A DNA stretch of 64,000 nt from Mesobacillus campisalis (GCF_000986785.1 NZ_LAYY01000002.1:62001-126000), one strand, 5' to 3'; counted from the stretch's first letter, positions 41,846-54,032 are shown. Notes: generated from the letters alone by a model not told the origin. Numbers and translations: made by a program.

Positions 41846-41919
41846 ATCGTTTATTCCTCCTTAATTTTTGTCGGTATGTACCTATTGCCTATTTTCTCAT
41901 TAATCTAGAGTTTTAAACT

Positions 41920-41958
41920 CTAAAAAAAGGTGATAAAGGGTATCCCTATATCACCTTT
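41920..41958 (-). terminator. Intrinsic terminator between rpsB and tsf
   Basis: A 10-bp stem AAAGGTGATA/TATCACCTTT followed by a T7 tract on the minus strand lies just after the rpsB stop. A smaller AGAGTTT...AAACTCT hairpin lies between it and tsf. Confidence 0.82.
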
Positions 41959-41971
41959 CCCCATTTCTAGC

Positions 41972-42880
<909 letters not shown>

Positions 42881-42889
42881 AAGCTCAAC

Positions 42890-43669
42890 TTAATTAGATT
42901 TCAGCTTTTCAAGCTCGAGAAGGAATTTGTCATTCAGGACCTTGATGTAGGTACCTTTCATTCCTAGTGAACGAGACTCAATGACCCCTGCGCTTTCCAG
43001 CTTGCGCAGTGCGTTTACGATCACGGAACGTGTGATGCCCACACGATCGGCAATCTTGGAAGCGACAAGCAAGCCTTCCTTGCCATTCAACTCTTCAAAA
43101 ATATGTTCAATCGCTTCAAGCTCGCTGTAGGAAAGGGAGCTGATTGCCATCTGTACGACAGCCTTGCTGCGTGCTTCCTCTTCGATTTCTTCCGCTTTTT
43201 CGCGAAGGATTTCCATGCCGACAACTGTGGAGCTGTATTCAGCCAAAATCAGATCATCATCACGGAATGGCGCTTCTACGCGGCCTAGCAGCAGGGTCCC
43301 CAAACGCTCACCGCCTCCGATGATTGGAACAATTGTCGTCAAGCCATTCTTGAACAAGTCTTTGTTTTCAACCGGGAAGATGGTGTATTCACTTTCCACA
43401 TCCAGGTTTGAAGATGTCTCGTGGATATTGAACAGGCCTTGAGTATACTCTTCCGGGAACTGGCGGTCTTCAAGCATTTTTTTGATACGCTCGTTTTCAA
43501 TCTGCTGATTGATGGCAAAGCCAAGCAGCTTTCCGCGGCGGCTTACAATAAAGATATTTGCTTCAATGACTTCGGATAATGTCTCAGACATTTCCTTGAA
43601 ATTTACCGGCTTTCCAGCAGCCTTTTGCAGCAATGCATTGATTTTTCTAGTTTTCGACAATAAGTCCAT
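42890..43669 (-). CDS. codY: GTP- and branched-chain-amino-acid-sensing repressor CodY
   Basis: Global regulator of stationary-phase and nutrient-limitation genes. The 259 residues have an N-terminal GAF domain (about 1-155) that binds Ile/Leu/Val and a C-terminal winged helix with [20 protein letters not shown] near residues 200-220. It starts at ATG 43669 with AGGAGG upstream. It is the last gene of xerC-hslV-hslU-codY. Unlike in B. subtilis, the next gene is rpsB, with no flagellar operon between. Confidence 0.98.
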   Translation of the reverse strand: MDLLSKTRKINALLQKAAGKPVNFKEMSETLSEVIEANIFIVSRRGKLLGFAINQQIENERIKKMLEDRQFPEEYTQGLFNIHETSSNLDVESEYTIFPVENKDLFKNGLTTIVPIIGGGERLGTLLLGRVEAPFRDDDLILAEYSSTVVGMEILREKAEEIEEEARSKAVVQMAISSLSYSELEAIEHIFEELNGKEGLLVASKIADRVGITRSVIVNALRKLESAGVIESRSLGMKGTYIKVLNDKFLLELEKLKSN

Positions 43670-43792
43670 TTAATTCTTCCTCCTATTTGCATAAACAAAT
43701 CTACCATTTGTGTTGCTTCTTATATCAGTGAATTTTCCGGGAACATGGTTCATTTTTTGTCTACCCATAACACCATGTGACAAAACGGATGT

Positions 43793-45199
43793 TTACAGGA
43801 TGAACCTGCTCAAATCCTTGTTGCGGGAAATCGCGCCGAGTTTCTCCTCCACATACTGGGGAGTGATCACTATCTTTTCCATTGTAATATCAGGAGCCTC
43901 AAAGCTTAAATCCTCAAGCAATTTCTCAAGAATGGTGTGCAGCCTTCTCGCCCCAATATTGTCGGTATTCTGGTTCACCTCATACGCAACCTCAGCTAAT
44001 TTACGTATAGCATCGTCAGAAAATTCAATTTGTATACCTTCTGTTTCCAATAATGCTTCATATTGTTTTGTAAGTGCATTATCAGGCTCCACAAGAATCC
44101 GGTAAAAGTCGTCCACAGTGAGTTTGGTCAGTTCCACCCGAATTGGAAAGCGGCCCTGAAGTTCCGGTATCAAATCAGATGGCTTTACCATATGGAAAGC
44201 ACCTGCTGCAATGAACAGAACATGGTCTGTTTTGACCGGGCCATATTTTGTGACAACGGTTGAACCTTCCACAACCGGCAGTATATCACGCTGGACGCCT
44301 TCGCGGGAGACATCGGCCGATGATCCGCCTGAACTTTTGCTGGCAATCTTGTCAATCTCGTCGATGAATATGATTCCTGTCTGCTCAGCCCTGACAGTCG
44401 CCTCCTGGGCAACTTCGTCCATATCGATCAATTTTTGTGCTTCTTCATTTGCCAGCACCTTTCTAGCCTCTTTGACAGGAAGTTTGCGTTTTTTCCGTTT
44501 CTTCGGCATTAGGTTTCCAAGCGCGTCCTGCATGTTCATTCCCATCTGTTCCATGCCCGAACCCTGAAGCATATCGAACATCGAAGGAGTCTGTTCTTCC
44601 ACTTCAACAGTCACAACCTCATTCTCGAGTTCGCCTTGCTGAAGCTTTAGCTCCACAGCCCTTCGACGGTCCCTTAAGTTCATGTCTTCCGTCGCTGAAG
44701 AGTTATCCTGCTCCTGCTGGGCCGCCCCGCCGAACAGCATTTCCAGCGGATTTTTATAATTGGCTGATTTCTTGGCCGAAGGGACGAGCAATTCGACCAG
44801 GCGCCGGTTGGCGTTTTCTTCCGCCCGTTCCTTGACACCCTGCATTTTTTCTTCCTTTACAAGGCGGACAGACGTTTCAACCAAATCACGGACCATGGAT
44901 TCAACATCCCGGCCGACATAGCCGACCTCCGTGAATTTCGTAGCCTCAACCTTCACAAAAGGAGCTCTTACCATTTTTGCCATTCTTCTGGCAATTTCAG
45001 TCTTGCCAACACCTGTAGGTCCAATCATCAAAATGTTTTTCGGGGAGATTTCGTCCCTGATTTCTTCCGAAAGGAGACTTCGGCGATATCGGTTCCTCAA
45101 GGCTACCGCCACGGCCTTTTTGGCCTCTTTTTGCCCAATGATGTATTGGTCGAGCCGTTCAACAATTTGCCTTGGAGTCAGGTTATTTGTATTTTTCAT
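43793..45199 (-). CDS. hslU: ATP-dependent protease ATPase subunit HslU (ClpY)
   Basis: AAA+ unfoldase that feeds substrates to HslV. The 468 residues show Walker A GPTGVGKT at 60-67, the insertion (I) domain (about 110-245), Walker [12 protein letters not shown] near 255, sensor/arginine-finger residues in [11 protein letters not shown], and the C-terminal SRFIL tail that docks into HslV. ATG at 45199 is preceded by GGAGGAG; the in-frame upstream extension overlaps hslV and is not supported. Confidence 0.97.
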   Translation of the reverse strand: MKNTNNLTPRQIVERLDQYIIGQKEAKKAVAVALRNRYRRSLLSEEIRDEISPKNILMIGPTGVGKTEIARRMAKMVRAPFVKVEATKFTEVGYVGRDVESMVRDLVETSVRLVKEEKMQGVKERAEENANRRLVELLVPSAKKSANYKNPLEMLFGGAAQQEQDNSSATEDMNLRDRRRAVELKLQQGELENEVVTVEVEEQTPSMFDMLQGSGMEQMGMNMQDALGNLMPKKRKKRKLPVKEARKVLANEEAQKLIDMDEVAQEATVRAEQTGIIFIDEIDKIASKSSGGSSADVSREGVQRDILPVVEGSTVVTKYGPVKTDHVLFIAAGAFHMVKPSDLIPELQGRFPIRVELTKLTVDDFYRILVEPDNALTKQYEALLETEGIQIEFSDDAIRKLAEVAYEVNQNTDNIGARRLHTILEKLLEDLSFEAPDITMEKIVITPQYVEEKLGAISRNKDLSRFIL

Positions 45200-45215
45200 A
45201 CGTGCTGCTCCTCCC

Positions 45216-45758
45216 CTATAATTCTTCCACGATAATATTGGAGTTCGTATAGACACAGATATCGGCTGCGATTTCAAGGGCAGCCTTGGCTATTTCTTTT
45301 GCCGTCAGGTGCTCCGACGCATACCTTTTCAGCGACCTTCCGGCAGCAAGCGCATAATTTCCGCCGGATCCGATTGCAAGGATTCCATCGTCCGGCTCGA
45401 TTACTTCCCCGGTGCCCGAAATCAGCAGCATATGTTCCTCATTCATTACAATCAGCATCGCTTCAAGCTGTCTGAGCATCTTGTCGCCTCTCCATTGCTT
45501 GGCAAGTTCCACGGCGGCACGCTGAAGGCTTCCATTGTATTCCTCGAGCTTGGCTTCGAACATTTCAAACAAAGTAAAAGCATCTGCTACAGAGCCGGCA
45601 AAGCCGGCGATCACTTTTCCATTAAACAATTTTCTCACCTTGCGTGCTGTGTGTTTCATCACAACAGCGTTGCCGAATGTAACCTGACCATCCCCAGACA
45701 TGGCACTTTTTCCATTGTGCTTTACTGCAAAAATGGTCGTTGCATGAAATTGAGACAT
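45216..45758 (-). CDS. hslV: ATP-dependent protease subunit HslV (ClpQ)
   Basis: Proteasome-like peptidase of the HslUV (ClpYQ) complex, 180 residues. The sequence begins [12 protein letters not shown]. Most bacterial HslV have an N-terminal threonine after processing, but B. subtilis ClpQ uses an N-terminal serine, and the serine directly after the start Met here agrees with that. GGQVTFG-type and [14 protein letters not shown] motifs are present. It lies 21 bp after xerC and 16 bp before hslU. Confidence 0.96.
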   Translation of the reverse strand: MSQFHATTIFAVKHNGKSAMSGDGQVTFGNAVVMKHTARKVRKLFNGKVIAGFAGSVADAFTLFEMFEAKLEEYNGSLQRAAVELAKQWRGDKMLRQLEAMLIVMNEEHMLLISGTGEVIEPDDGILAIGSGGNYALAAGRSLKRYASEHLTAKEIAKAALEIAADICVYTNSNIIVEEL

Positions 45759-45779
45759 CCCGTTTCCCTCCTTACAGAC

Positions 45780-46682
45780 TTATGCCCTAGGATGTGTGGA
45801 CATATAGGTCCGCCTTAAGTGTTCATTGGTTACATGTGTGTATATTTGCGTTGAAGAAAGGAAGGCATGGCCAAGCAGCTCCTGGACCGTCCTCATATCT
45901 GCTCCATTGTTCAGCAGATGGGTTGCGAATGTGTGCCGAAGCTTATGAGGGTGGATTTTCCCCTGCAGAGAGGAATTCTCAAACATCTTGTTCAAAATCC
46001 CCCGGACTCCCCGCGCTGTGAGCGGCCCGCCCCTGAAGTTGACGAACAAATAGCCATGATCCTCTTTATCACCAAGAAGTTCGTTTCTGGCTGATTGTAT
46101 ATAGGTTTGCAATTCATCATGAGCAAAACTTCCGAAAGGAACATATCTTTCTTTGTGCCCCTTTCCGTGAACAAGAACGGTCGACAGAAAAAAATCCAGA
46201 TCGCTTAACCTGATTTTGCAGCATTCACTGACACGGATGCCCGTTCCATACAGCAATTCCAGCAGTGCTTTATTCCTCTTCCCAAGCGGGGTTTCTGTTT
46301 CACAGGCGTCAAAAAGCAGCTCCAGTTCCTGTTCATAAAAGAATTCCGGAAGCCGCTTTTCAGCCTTGGGAAGGGAAACAAGCGCGAACGGGTTTTCGTC
46401 AACAAGCTTTTCACGGACAAGGAACCTGTAAAAACTCCGCAGACAGGAAATTTTGCTTGCGGCCGTTCTCCTTGCCAGTTTTTTATCATACATCCTTGTC
46501 AAAAAAATCCTCACATCTCCATACTGGACTTCCGCCAGGCTTGGGATGGCTTGTTCAGCCATGAACATAAAAAAACTGGTAATGTCATGGTGGTATTGCT
46601 CAATGGTCGCTTGTGAGTAATTTTTCTCAATCTGCATATATTCGATAAATAATTTTAGAGCCTCGTGCTTGCCTACTTGCAT
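45780..46682 (-). CDS. xerC: Tyrosine recombinase XerC (CodV)
   Basis: Site-specific recombinase that with XerD resolves chromosome dimers at dif. The 300 residues have an N-terminal SAM-like core-binding domain (about 5-90) and the catalytic domain with R150, K174, H246, R249, H272 and nucleophile Y281 all in the expected context (GTGIRVSE, HPHKLRHTFATHLL, QIYTHV). AGGTGA precedes the ATG at 46682. It heads the xerC-hslV-hslU-codY operon. Confidence 0.95.
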   Translation of the reverse strand: MQVGKHEALKLFIEYMQIEKNYSQATIEQYHHDITSFFMFMAEQAIPSLAEVQYGDVRIFLTRMYDKKLARRTAASKISCLRSFYRFLVREKLVDENPFALVSLPKAEKRLPEFFYEQELELLFDACETETPLGKRNKALLELLYGTGIRVSECCKIRLSDLDFFLSTVLVHGKGHKERYVPFGSFAHDELQTYIQSARNELLGDKEDHGYLFVNFRGGPLTARGVRGILNKMFENSSLQGKIHPHKLRHTFATHLLNNGADMRTVQELLGHAFLSSTQIYTHVTNEHLRRTYMSTHPRA

Positions 46683-46709
46683 AACCTGTCACCTCACATG
46701 GGCTACTAA

Positions 46710-46739
46710 ATCGTACCACAATTCAGCAGCCCGCTGCAA
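46710..46739 (-). promoter_or_regulatory. Sigma-A promoter of xerC-hslVU-codY
   Basis: Minus strand TTGCAG, an 18-bp spacer and TACGAT, about 30 bp upstream of xerC. No terminator was seen between trmFO and xerC. Confidence 0.55.
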
Positions 46740-46745
46740 TAAAGT

Positions 46746-48053
46746 TTACAAATATTTCACAAAGTTCTGAATTGTTTCCAACGCCCGGTTTGCATGCTGT
46801 TCGTTTCGTTCTTGTTTTCCTTTGATTTTGACAGGCAGTTCAGGGAATAACCCAAAGTTGGCATTCATAGGCTGGAAGTTTTTAGAGTTGGTAGTCGTAA
46901 TATAGCGTGACATGCTTCCCATAGCCGTTTCTGCCGGAAATTCCACCGGCTCTTCCCCTTTTACAAGCCTGGCAGCATTAATCCCGGCAATCAATCCACT
47001 TGCGGCCGATTCGACATATCCCTCGACTCCAGTCATTTGCCCTGCAAAGAACAAATCTTCCCTGTTTTTGAATTGATAGGTTGCTTTTAGCACTTTAGGT
47101 GAATTGATGAACGTATTTCTGTGCATTACGCCGTACCGGACAATTTCCGCATTTTCAAGACCCGGGATCAGCCGGATGACTTCTTTCTGAGGGCCCCATT
47201 TTAAATGCGTCTGAAATCCGACAATATTGTAAAGGGTTCCTGCAGCGTCATCCTGGCGAAGCTGGACAACGGCATAGGGACGCTTTCCTGTTTTCGGATC
47301 CTCAAGACCGACAGGCTTCATTGGTCCAAAGAGCATCGTTTTCCTGCCCCGGTTTGCCATTACCTCGATCGGCATGCAGCCTTCAAAGAAAATTTCTTTC
47401 TCGAATTCTTTCAGGGGAACCGTTTCCGCAGAAGTCAGCGCTTCGTAAAAGCGGTCAAATTCCTCCTCTGTCATCGGGCAGTTGAGGTACGCTGCCTCTC
47501 CCTTGTCATAACGGGACTTCAAATAGACTTTGTCCATATCAATGCTGTCTTTTTCAATGATTGGAGCAGCTGCATCATAAAAGTAAAGATACTCTTCCCC
47601 CGTTAGCTCTTTCAATCCAAGTGAAAGTGCTTCACTTGTAAGTGGGCCTGTTGCAATGATCGTTGGGCCTTCAGGAATTCCTGTAACTTCTTCATTAAAG
47701 ACCGTCACATTCGGGTGGTTTTTCACCTGCTCGGTGACTCTAGCCGCAAAGTCATGACGATCCACGGCAAGGGCTCCGCCTGCCGGGACCGAACTTGCAT
47801 CAGCTGAGCCAATGATAACAGAGTCAAGCATCCTCATTTCTTCCTTCAAAACTCCCACTGCATTTGTAAGAGTATTGGCACGAAGAGAATTGCTGCAAAC
47901 CAGTTCGGCAAATTTATCTGTATGGTGGGCCGGTGTCTGCCTGACTGGCCTCATTTCATATAAGTTCACTTTTATCCCGCGCTTGGCAAGCTGCCAGGCG
48001 GCTTCACTGCCAGCAAGTCCTGCACCAACAACATTCACGATTTTTTCTGCCAT
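46746..48053 (-). CDS. trmFO: Folate/FAD-dependent tRNA m5U54 methyltransferase
   Basis: Methylates U54 of tRNA using methylenetetrahydrofolate and FADH2 (formerly Gid). The 435-residue protein starts with a dinucleotide-binding motif [17 protein letters not shown] and has [18 protein letters not shown] and the [20 protein letters not shown]-contact segment. ATG at 48053 is preceded by GGAGGAA; eight in-frame codons upstream are unlikely to be translated. It lies between topA and xerC as in B. subtilis. Confidence 0.96.
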   Translation of the reverse strand: MAEKIVNVVGAGLAGSEAAWQLAKRGIKVNLYEMRPVRQTPAHHTDKFAELVCSNSLRANTLTNAVGVLKEEMRMLDSVIIGSADASSVPAGGALAVDRHDFAARVTEQVKNHPNVTVFNEEVTGIPEGPTIIATGPLTSEALSLGLKELTGEEYLYFYDAAAPIIEKDSIDMDKVYLKSRYDKGEAAYLNCPMTEEEFDRFYEALTSAETVPLKEFEKEIFFEGCMPIEVMANRGRKTMLFGPMKPVGLEDPKTGKRPYAVVQLRQDDAAGTLYNIVGFQTHLKWGPQKEVIRLIPGLENAEIVRYGVMHRNTFINSPKVLKATYQFKNREDLFFAGQMTGVEGYVESAASGLIAGINAARLVKGEEPVEFPAETAMGSMSRYITTTNSKNFQPMNANFGLFPELPVKIKGKQERNEQHANRALETIQNFVKYL

Positions 48054-48109
48054 TTTGTTTCCTCCAGTTGCTTCCATTATCTATATGCGATTGCTTGATT
48101 ATCCCGCAT

Positions 48110-48245
48110 TAACTGGCAGTAAGACCTCACTTCAGGATTTCAGAGAGGAAGCAATAAAGATTCGTGGGGATCAACTGCCAGTAAAGCCCGATTGGTTCAA
48201 CTAACATTCAGTGGGGATGAAGCTCCCCCACTGAATGAAGTTTCA
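48110..48245 (+). mobile_element. Possible decayed mobile-element end: ORF tail plus palindrome
   Basis: In the trmFO-topA gap the plus strand has an open frame ending TSLQDFREEAIKIRGDQL then PVKPDWFN and TAA at 48202-48204. Directly after the stop is a long inverted repeat (CATTCAGTGGGG / CCCCCACTGAATG) without a T tract. A transposase 3' tail followed by a hairpin end is typical of IS200/IS605-type elements, so this may be a remnant. The matching 5' part is absent and the family is not confirmed. Confidence 0.35.
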
Positions 48246-48351
48246 CTTTATTTTGCCCTCAATAGTCCATTTTGCACTTTACATTACGAAAATAAAAGCA
48301 AAAAGTTTCAAGTTTGCAAAAAATGATTCTATCACAGTTTCCGCAAAAAGC

Positions 48352-48376
48352 AAAAGAGTGAGCTTATGCTCACCCT
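48352..48376 (-). terminator. Intrinsic terminator of topA
   Basis: Stem GGGTGAGC/GCTCACTC with an ATAA loop, followed by TTTTGCTTTTTG on the minus strand; it overlaps the topA stop codon. Confidence 0.85.
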
Positions 48377-50450
48377 AACTTTGCTGCGCTTCCTTATAAT
48401 CACATTCTGTACAGGAAACCTGAACGCCTTTTTTAAGCTTTTTCTCCACCATCAGGCTGTCACACTTCGGACAGCTGCGGGCGATCGGCTTATCCCAGGA
48501 CAGGAACTCACAAGCCGGAAAGCGGTCACAGCCATAGAATATCCGCCGTTTTTTACTTTTCCGTTCGATAATGTTCCCTTCTTTGCAGTTCGGGCATTTT
48601 ACGCCGATCTCCTTGACAATCGCTTTCGTATTGCGGCAATCCGGGAAGTTGCTGCATGCCATGAACTTACCGTACCGGCCCATTTTGAACACCATCTCAT
48701 TGCCGCATTGCTCGCAGTCTTCCCCGGCAGGTTCATCCTTGATTTCAATTTCCTGCATCTCTTTTTCTGCTATTTCGAGGTGCTTTTCAAAGTCCTGGTA
48801 AAACTCATCAATGATTTTGACCCAATTGACTTTGCCATCTTCTACGTTATCCAGGTCTTGTTCCATTTTTGCGGTAAACTCGACATCAAGAATATCCGGA
48901 AAGAATTCCACCATCAGCTCATGGACGATTTCTCCCAGTTCTGTCGGAACAAATCTTTTGTTGTCCAAGGCGACATAGCTCCGCTTTTGAATCGTATCCA
49001 GTGTTGGCGCATAGGTGGAAGGTCGGCCGATTCCCAGTTCTTCAAGCGTCCTGACAAGACGGGCCTCCGTATACCGCGGCGGCGGCTGGGTAAAGTGCTG
49101 TTTGGGCTCCATGTCCTTCTTAAGTACCTCATCGCCTTCTTTGAGGTCCGGCAGCAGCCTGTCTTTCTCTTCAACCTGGTCATCCGAACCTTCTACATAC
49201 ACCTTCATGAAACCAGGGAACTTTACTTTCGATCCGGTCGCCCTGAAAATGACCCCAGAGTTTTCGAGGTCCACGCTCATGGTGTCCATGATCGCCGAGG
49301 CCATTTGACTTGCCACAAACCTCTCCCAGATTAGTTTGTATAAACGAAGCTGGTCTCTCGATAAAAATTCCTTCAGGCTGTTGGGCTCCTTCAGGACACT
49401 TGTTGGCCGGATGGCCTCGTGGGCATCCTGGGTATTTCCCTGTTTCTTTTCCTTCTTTGCTTCGCCCTTCAGGTACTCTTTGCCGTATTGACTAGTGATA
49501 TAATTTGCTGCCTCAGCCTGTGCAACTTCGGAAATCCGCGTTGAATCCGTCCTCATATACGTAATCAAACCGACCGTTCCTTCTTTGCCCAGGTCAATTC
49601 CTTCGTATAGCTGCTGTGCAAGCATCATCGTCTTCTTGGCCCTGAAATTCAGTTTTCGGGCTGCCTCCTGCTGAAGGGAGGAAGTGATAAAGGCAGGGGA
49701 AGGGTGGCGTTTCCGTTCTTTTTTTACCACGGATGTAATACTGAATTTATTGCCCTTCAGCTGCTGCATCACCTTTTTGACATCGTCCTCTGATTTGAGT
49801 TCTGCTTTTTTACCATCCATTCCATAAAAAGAGCCTTCAAACTTGCTTTTTCCCTTGAGGAACTCGGCTCCAATCGTCCAGTATTCCTCCGGTTCAAACT
49901 TTTGGATCTCCCTTTCGCGCTCAATGATCAGCTTTAAGGCTACTGACTGGACACGGCCCGCGCTTAGGCCTTTTTTCACCTTTTTCCAAAGGATCGGGCT
50001 GATATTGTATCCGACAAGCCTGTCTAGTACGCGACGCGCCTGCTGAGCATCCACAAGGGCCATATTGATCGGGCGGGGATGCTTGAATGACTCCTTGATT
50101 GCATCCTTTGTAATCTCGTTAAAAACGACGCGGCAATCGGAGTTAACATCCACATCAAGACTATGGGCCAAATGCCAGGCAATCGCTTCCCCTTCGCGGT
50201 CGGGGTCAGCTGCGAGAAAAATTTTCTTGGCTTTGCGGGCAGCCGATTTCAATTCTTTTAAAACCGGTCCTTTTCCGCGAATCGTAATATACTTTGGCTC
50301 GAACTGATGCTCTATATCGACTCCCATCTGGCTCTTGGGCAAATCCCTTACATGTCCCATGGAAGCTTTAACTTTATATTTTTTTCCTAGGTAACGCTCA
50401 ATCGTTTTCGCTTTCGCTGGCGACTCAACGATGACTAAAAATTCCGACAT
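48375..50450 (-). CDS. topA: DNA topoisomerase I
   Basis: Type IA topoisomerase that relaxes negative supercoils. The 691 residues comprise the Toprim domain ([15 protein letters not shown] at the N terminus, [11 protein letters not shown] near residue 100), the active-site tyrosine in [10 protein letters not shown] near residue 300, and three C-terminal four-cysteine zinc modules (CEQCG...CSNFPDC, CPNC...CDRFPAC, CPKC...CTEC). The ATG at 50450 is preceded by GGAGG. It is transcribed from the promoter at 50489-50518. Confidence 0.97.
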   Translation of the reverse strand: MSEFLVIVESPAKAKTIERYLGKKYKVKASMGHVRDLPKSQMGVDIEHQFEPKYITIRGKGPVLKELKSAARKAKKIFLAADPDREGEAIAWHLAHSLDVDVNSDCRVVFNEITKDAIKESFKHPRPINMALVDAQQARRVLDRLVGYNISPILWKKVKKGLSAGRVQSVALKLIIEREREIQKFEPEEYWTIGAEFLKGKSKFEGSFYGMDGKKAELKSEDDVKKVMQQLKGNKFSITSVVKKERKRHPSPAFITSSLQQEAARKLNFRAKKTMMLAQQLYEGIDLGKEGTVGLITYMRTDSTRISEVAQAEAANYITSQYGKEYLKGEAKKEKKQGNTQDAHEAIRPTSVLKEPNSLKEFLSRDQLRLYKLIWERFVASQMASAIMDTMSVDLENSGVIFRATGSKVKFPGFMKVYVEGSDDQVEEKDRLLPDLKEGDEVLKKDMEPKQHFTQPPPRYTEARLVRTLEELGIGRPSTYAPTLDTIQKRSYVALDNKRFVPTELGEIVHELMVEFFPDILDVEFTAKMEQDLDNVEDGKVNWVKIIDEFYQDFEKHLEIAEKEMQEIEIKDEPAGEDCEQCGNEMVFKMGRYGKFMACSNFPDCRNTKAIVKEIGVKCPNCKEGNIIERKSKKRRIFYGCDRFPACEFLSWDKPIARSCPKCDSLMVEKKLKKGVQVSCTECDYKEAQQS

Positions 50451-50488
50451 CCAATTTGTCCTCCTTAAGAGGGAATAAAATTACACCT

Positions 50489-50518
50489 ATTATTTAATAT
50501 TAAGAACCCCGCTGTCAA
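50489..50518 (-). promoter_or_regulatory. Sigma-A promoter of topA
   Basis: Minus strand consensus -35 TTGACA, an 18-bp spacer and AATAAT (one mismatch to TATAAT), about 40 bp upstream of topA. Confidence 0.6.
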
Positions 50519-50644
50519 TAAACAGGGCGAGTAACCGTTTTCAGTTTTTGTATTTGAGGCAAGGATTCTGCCAGGACTTTGCAGAAGTAGCGGCGCTTTT
50601 AAGTCGGTGGGCTCCAGCCCATACGTCGCTGAACAGGCGCTTCC

Positions 50645-50775
50645 GCTTTTAATCTTTCCAGCTCCGCCTCCTAGCCCCTCGGGTCATAAGCCATTCCCCG
50701 CCAGAAGGCAAAGAACGCCTTCTTACGGCGACTGTCTTATGCCTGTCGGGCCTGTGCAGTCGGCTCCGCTTTTAA
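50645..50775. repeat. Dispersed intergenic hairpin element, copy 3
   Basis: Third copy of the element seen at 15140-15260 and 28136-28262, with CAGCTCC, CTCCTAGCCCCTCGG, GTCATAAGCC, GAAGGCAAAGAACGCCTTC and GTCTTATGCCTG. The inner stem has changed to CGCC/GGCG but still pairs. It lies in the 464-bp dprA-topA gap. A partial related segment with GTGGGCTCCAGCCCATAC precedes it at 50600-50644; 50776-50914 is AT-rich with no recognisable feature. Confidence 0.75.
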
Positions 50776-50914
50776 GTGTCCTGATGCACAATGTATAATA
50801 GATTTTAATTTATTTCAACCATTTTGTAACAATTTTTCATAATTTAACTTTATTGGCCATGGTGTTTGGGCGGCTGCAAGATGCTTGATCTCCCTGCTTT
50901 TATCCTTTAAAAAA

Positions 50915-51763
50915 CTAAAAAATAATTTCTTCTATTATATCTTTCGGTTCCTTGACCAGTTTTGCCCCCATTTGAATTAATTCATTCGTCCCGGCCGATT
51001 TTGGTTCGAAAATGCTCCCTGGAATCGCAAACACTTCCCTGCCTTCGTTCAAAGCAAAATCCGCTGTAATGAAGGAGCCGCTCCGCTTTTTCGCCTCAAC
51101 CACGAGGGTTCCTTTAGCAAGGCCGCTGATGATTCGGTTTCTCATCGGAAAATGCCATCTTTCAGGCCTGGTATATGGGGGATACTCCGACAGAAGCAGA
51201 TGGTGGTTCATCATATACTGGGCCAGCCCAAGGTTCTCTTTTGGGTATATATGCTCGAATCCTCCGGCTATGACACCTATCGTACTTCCGCCGTTTCTGA
51301 TTGCCATCTGGTGGGCATAAGTATCTATTCCCTTGGCGAGACCGCTGATAATGACAGCACCGCTGTCAATCAACTGTGGAAACAAGGCCCCAATTGCTTG
51401 TTTTCCATAGTCACTGGCCTCTCGGCTGCCGACCACAGCAAGGGGGAACACGCTTTTCAGCAGCCTGATATCGCCCTTGGCAAACAGCATCCAGGGCGGC
51501 TGATAAATGGATTTTAGGATTTCCGGATACTCGTCATCCAATAAACTGATCAGGTGAATGCCATTTCTCTGATATTGCTCCAAAATCTGCTCAATCGGGA
51601 GTTGGTGCATGGTAACAGCCGGGAATTTTTTCGATAGGGGGTTTTCAGGTTTGAAGGAAAATGTGGTCAAAGTGGGGTCGGCCTGAAGAATAAGCTTTAC
51701 ATTTTTCCAGCTCATCTGCTTGCAGTGCAGCAGGCAGGCAAGCCTTTTTTTATATTCATCCAT
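50915..51763 (-). CDS. dprA: DNA-processing protein DprA (Smf)
   Basis: Single-strand DNA-binding protein that loads RecA on DNA taken up during transformation. The 282 residues contain a helical N-terminal SAM-like domain (about 1-65) and the Rossmann-like DprA domain with VVGSREASDYGKQ, IISGLAKGIDTYAHQMA and FPMRNRIISGLA. There is no clear C-terminal winged helix. AGGAGG lies upstream of the ATG at 51763. It follows sucD. Confidence 0.93.
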   Translation of the reverse strand: MDEYKKRLACLLHCKQMSWKNVKLILQADPTLTTFSFKPENPLSKKFPAVTMHQLPIEQILEQYQRNGIHLISLLDDEYPEILKSIYQPPWMLFAKGDIRLLKSVFPLAVVGSREASDYGKQAIGALFPQLIDSGAVIISGLAKGIDTYAHQMAIRNGGSTIGVIAGGFEHIYPKENLGLAQYMMNHHLLLSEYPPYTRPERWHFPMRNRIISGLAKGTLVVEAKKRSGSFITADFALNEGREVFAIPGSIFEPKSAGTNELIQMGAKLVKEPKDIIEEIIF

Positions 51764-51828
51764 AACGGGGAACCTCCTGGAGAGTCATTTTTATTGAGGA
51801 AGGAAATTTCCGGAGGATGGGGCAGGAA

Positions 51829-51862
51829 TTGCAAACAGTCCCTCTAAAATGAGGGACTGTTT
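51829..51862 (-). terminator. Terminator of sucCD
   Basis: A perfect 11-bp stem AACAGTCCCTC/GAGGGACTGTT with a 6-nt loop, 12 bp after the sucD stop. The following T run is short (TGTTTGC), so it may be leaky. Confidence 0.7.
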
Positions 51863-51873
51863 TGCCTATGGTC

Positions 51874-52776
51874 TTAGTGTGTTTTGCATTTTTCATAAAG
51901 TCCTTGCTCTTTCAGGACTTCAATAAGTGTTTCTCCCATTACAGAAGGAGTTTCAGCAACCTTGATGCCGCTTTCGTTCATGACACGGATCTTTTCGTCA
52001 GCCGTTCCTTTTCCGCCGGAAATGATCGCACCAGCATGGCCCATGCGCTTTCCAGGAGGAGCAGTTCTTCCTCCGATGAAGCCGACAACAGGCTTGGTCA
52101 TGTTCGCCTTTACCCACTCTGCCGCTTCTTCTTCTGCGGTACCGCCGATTTCACCAATCATGATTACGGCATAGGTATCAGGATCTTCATTGAACGCTTT
52201 TAATACATCGATGAAGTTTGTGCCGTTTACAGGGTCGCCACCGATCCCGACTGCTGTCGTCTGGCCGATTCCGGCCTGGGTAAGCTGGTGAACCGCTTCG
52301 TATGTTAAAGTTCCAGAGCGGGAAACAACACCAACATGGCCTTTCCTATGGATATACCCTGGCATGATTCCGATTTTGCACTCGTCAGCCGTAATCACGC
52401 CCGGGCAGTTAGGCCCTACAAGGCGTGTCTTCTTGCCTTCCATGTAGCGCTTTACTTTAACCATGTCCAAAACAGGGATATGTTCTGTAATACAAATTGC
52501 AAGGTCAAGCTCTGCATCTACCGCTTCCATGATCGCATCAGCTGCGAATGGTGCTGGAACGTAGATGACGGAAGCCGTCGCTCCGGTAGCTTCTACCGCT
52601 TCTTGAACCGTGTTGAAAACGGGAACGCCTTCCACTTCCTGGCCGCCTTTGCCTGGAGTCGTCCCACCTACGATTTTTGTGCCATATTCAAGCATTTGCT
52701 TTGTATGGAAAAGGGCTGTTGAACCAGTGATCCCTTGTACGATTACTTTTGTATCTTTATTAATGAATACACTCAT
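51874..52776 (-). CDS. sucD: Succinyl-CoA synthetase alpha subunit
   Basis: TCA-cycle enzyme subunit that binds CoA and carries the phosphohistidine. The 300 residues have the CoA-binding N terminus [31 protein letters not shown], and the active-site histidine H247 in [17 protein letters not shown] precedes the ATG at 52776, 22 bp after sucC. Confidence 0.97.
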   Translation of the reverse strand: MSVFINKDTKVIVQGITGSTALFHTKQMLEYGTKIVGGTTPGKGGQEVEGVPVFNTVQEAVEATGATASVIYVPAPFAADAIMEAVDAELDLAICITEHIPVLDMVKVKRYMEGKKTRLVGPNCPGVITADECKIGIMPGYIHRKGHVGVVSRSGTLTYEAVHQLTQAGIGQTTAVGIGGDPVNGTNFIDVLKAFNEDPDTYAVIMIGEIGGTAEEEAAEWVKANMTKPVVGFIGGRTAPPGKRMGHAGAIISGGKGTADEKIRVMNESGIKVAETPSVMGETLIEVLKEQGLYEKCKTH

Positions 52777-52798
52777 GACAACTATTCTCCTTCCTATC

Positions 52799-53959
52799 CT
52801 ACTTAACTAGTGAAACGATCTTCTGTGCGCCGTCAGCCATGGATTCAGCAGCAACAATATTCAGTCCGGATTCATTCAGAATCTGTTTGCCCAGGTCGAC
52901 ATTTGTGCCTTCAAGACGAACAACGAGGGGCACTTCGAGGCCTACCTGCTTCGCAGCCTCCACAACGCCTGTTGCAATGACATCGCACTTCATGATTCCG
53001 CCAAAGATATTGACAAAAATGCCTTTCACATTCGGATCGGAAAGAATGATTTTAAACGCTTCAGTTACCTTTTCAGCTGTCGCGCCGCCCCCAACATCAA
53101 GGAAGTTGGCCGGCTCGCCGCCATAGTGCTTGACGATATCCATAGTGGACATCGCAAGGCCGGCACCGTTGACCATGCAGCCGATGTTTCCATCAAGGGA
53201 GATATAGCTCAGGTCATACTTGGAAGCTTCGATTTCCTTTGGATCTTCTTCTTCAAGATCGCGCAATGCAAGAATGTCTTTCTGGCGATACAGAGCATTT
53301 GAATCGAAATTCAGCTTCGCATCAAGCGCCATTACCTTTCCATCTCCTGTCACAACAAGCGGATTGATTTCCGCAATCGAACAGTCCTTTTCAATATAAG
53401 CGTTATATAAGCCCATCATGAATTTGACAGCCTGATTGACAAGCTCTTTCGGGATGTTGATATTGAACGCAATTCGGCGTGCCTGGAATGGAGTCAATCC
53501 GACAACAGGATCGATTTCTTCCTTGAAGATTTTTTCTGGCGTCTGTTCTGCCACTTCTTCAATCTCTGTTCCGCCTTCTTCTGAAGCCATCAATACGACA
53601 CGGGAAGTTGCACGGTCAAGAACAAGGCCTACATAGTATTCTTTTTTGATGTCGCAGCCTTCCTCGATCAACAGGCGCTTTACTTCCTTGCCTTCCGGGC
53701 CGGTTTGGTGAGTGACCAAGGTTTTGCCAAGGATTTCACTCGCATATGTACGGACTTCCTCAAGATTTTTAGCGACCTTTACACCGCCAGCCTTTCCACG
53801 TCCGCCGGCATGGATCTGCGCTTTTACTACACAAACTTCAGTTCCCAGTTCCTTGGCCGCTTCCACAGCCTCTTCCACTGTGAACGCTACTTTTCCATTT
53901 GGTACCGTTACCCCATACTGCCTGAGGACTTCTTTCCCCTGATACTCATGGATATTCAT
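52799..53959 (-). CDS. sucC: Succinyl-CoA synthetase beta subunit (ADP-forming)
   Basis: Nucleotide-binding subunit of the TCA enzyme converting succinyl-CoA to succinate with ATP formation. The 386 residues have an ATP-grasp domain beginning [16 protein letters not shown], with [16 protein letters not shown] near residue 46, and the C-terminal ligase domain with [13 protein letters not shown] and [15 protein letters not shown] at 53959 is preceded by AGGAGG. It is transcribed with sucD from the promoter at 54046-54074, which overlaps a cre-like site. Confidence 0.97.
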   Translation of the reverse strand: MNIHEYQGKEVLRQYGVTVPNGKVAFTVEEAVEAAKELGTEVCVVKAQIHAGGRGKAGGVKVAKNLEEVRTYASEILGKTLVTHQTGPEGKEVKRLLIEEGCDIKKEYYVGLVLDRATSRVVLMASEEGGTEIEEVAEQTPEKIFKEEIDPVVGLTPFQARRIAFNINIPKELVNQAVKFMMGLYNAYIEKDCSIAEINPLVVTGDGKVMALDAKLNFDSNALYRQKDILALRDLEEEDPKEIEASKYDLSYISLDGNIGCMVNGAGLAMSTMDIVKHYGGEPANFLDVGGGATAEKVTEAFKIILSDPNVKGIFVNIFGGIMKCDVIATGVVEAAKQVGLEVPLVVRLEGTNVDLGKQILNESGLNIVAAESMADGAQKIVSLVK

Positions 53960-54032
53960 TTCCCATCCTCCTATCACTCGTAAAACGGAAGCGTTTTCGA
54001 GCAAAATTCATTTATGCTTTTTCTAGAAAAAT

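Noticed and set aside
43793-46682. Frameshift or missing gene in xerC-hslVU because the longest frames overlap neighbours
   Set aside because: The overlaps vanish once starts are placed at ribosome-binding sites; all three proteins are full length with intact active sites.
48203-48245. Terminator of trmFO or topA
   Set aside because: The palindrome has no T tract in the minus orientation and lies upstream of trmFO's start; topA already has its own terminator at its stop codon.
48366-49334. Plus-strand 322-residue ORF
   Set aside because: Fully antisense to topA, which is an unambiguous conserved gene; no start signal or family features.
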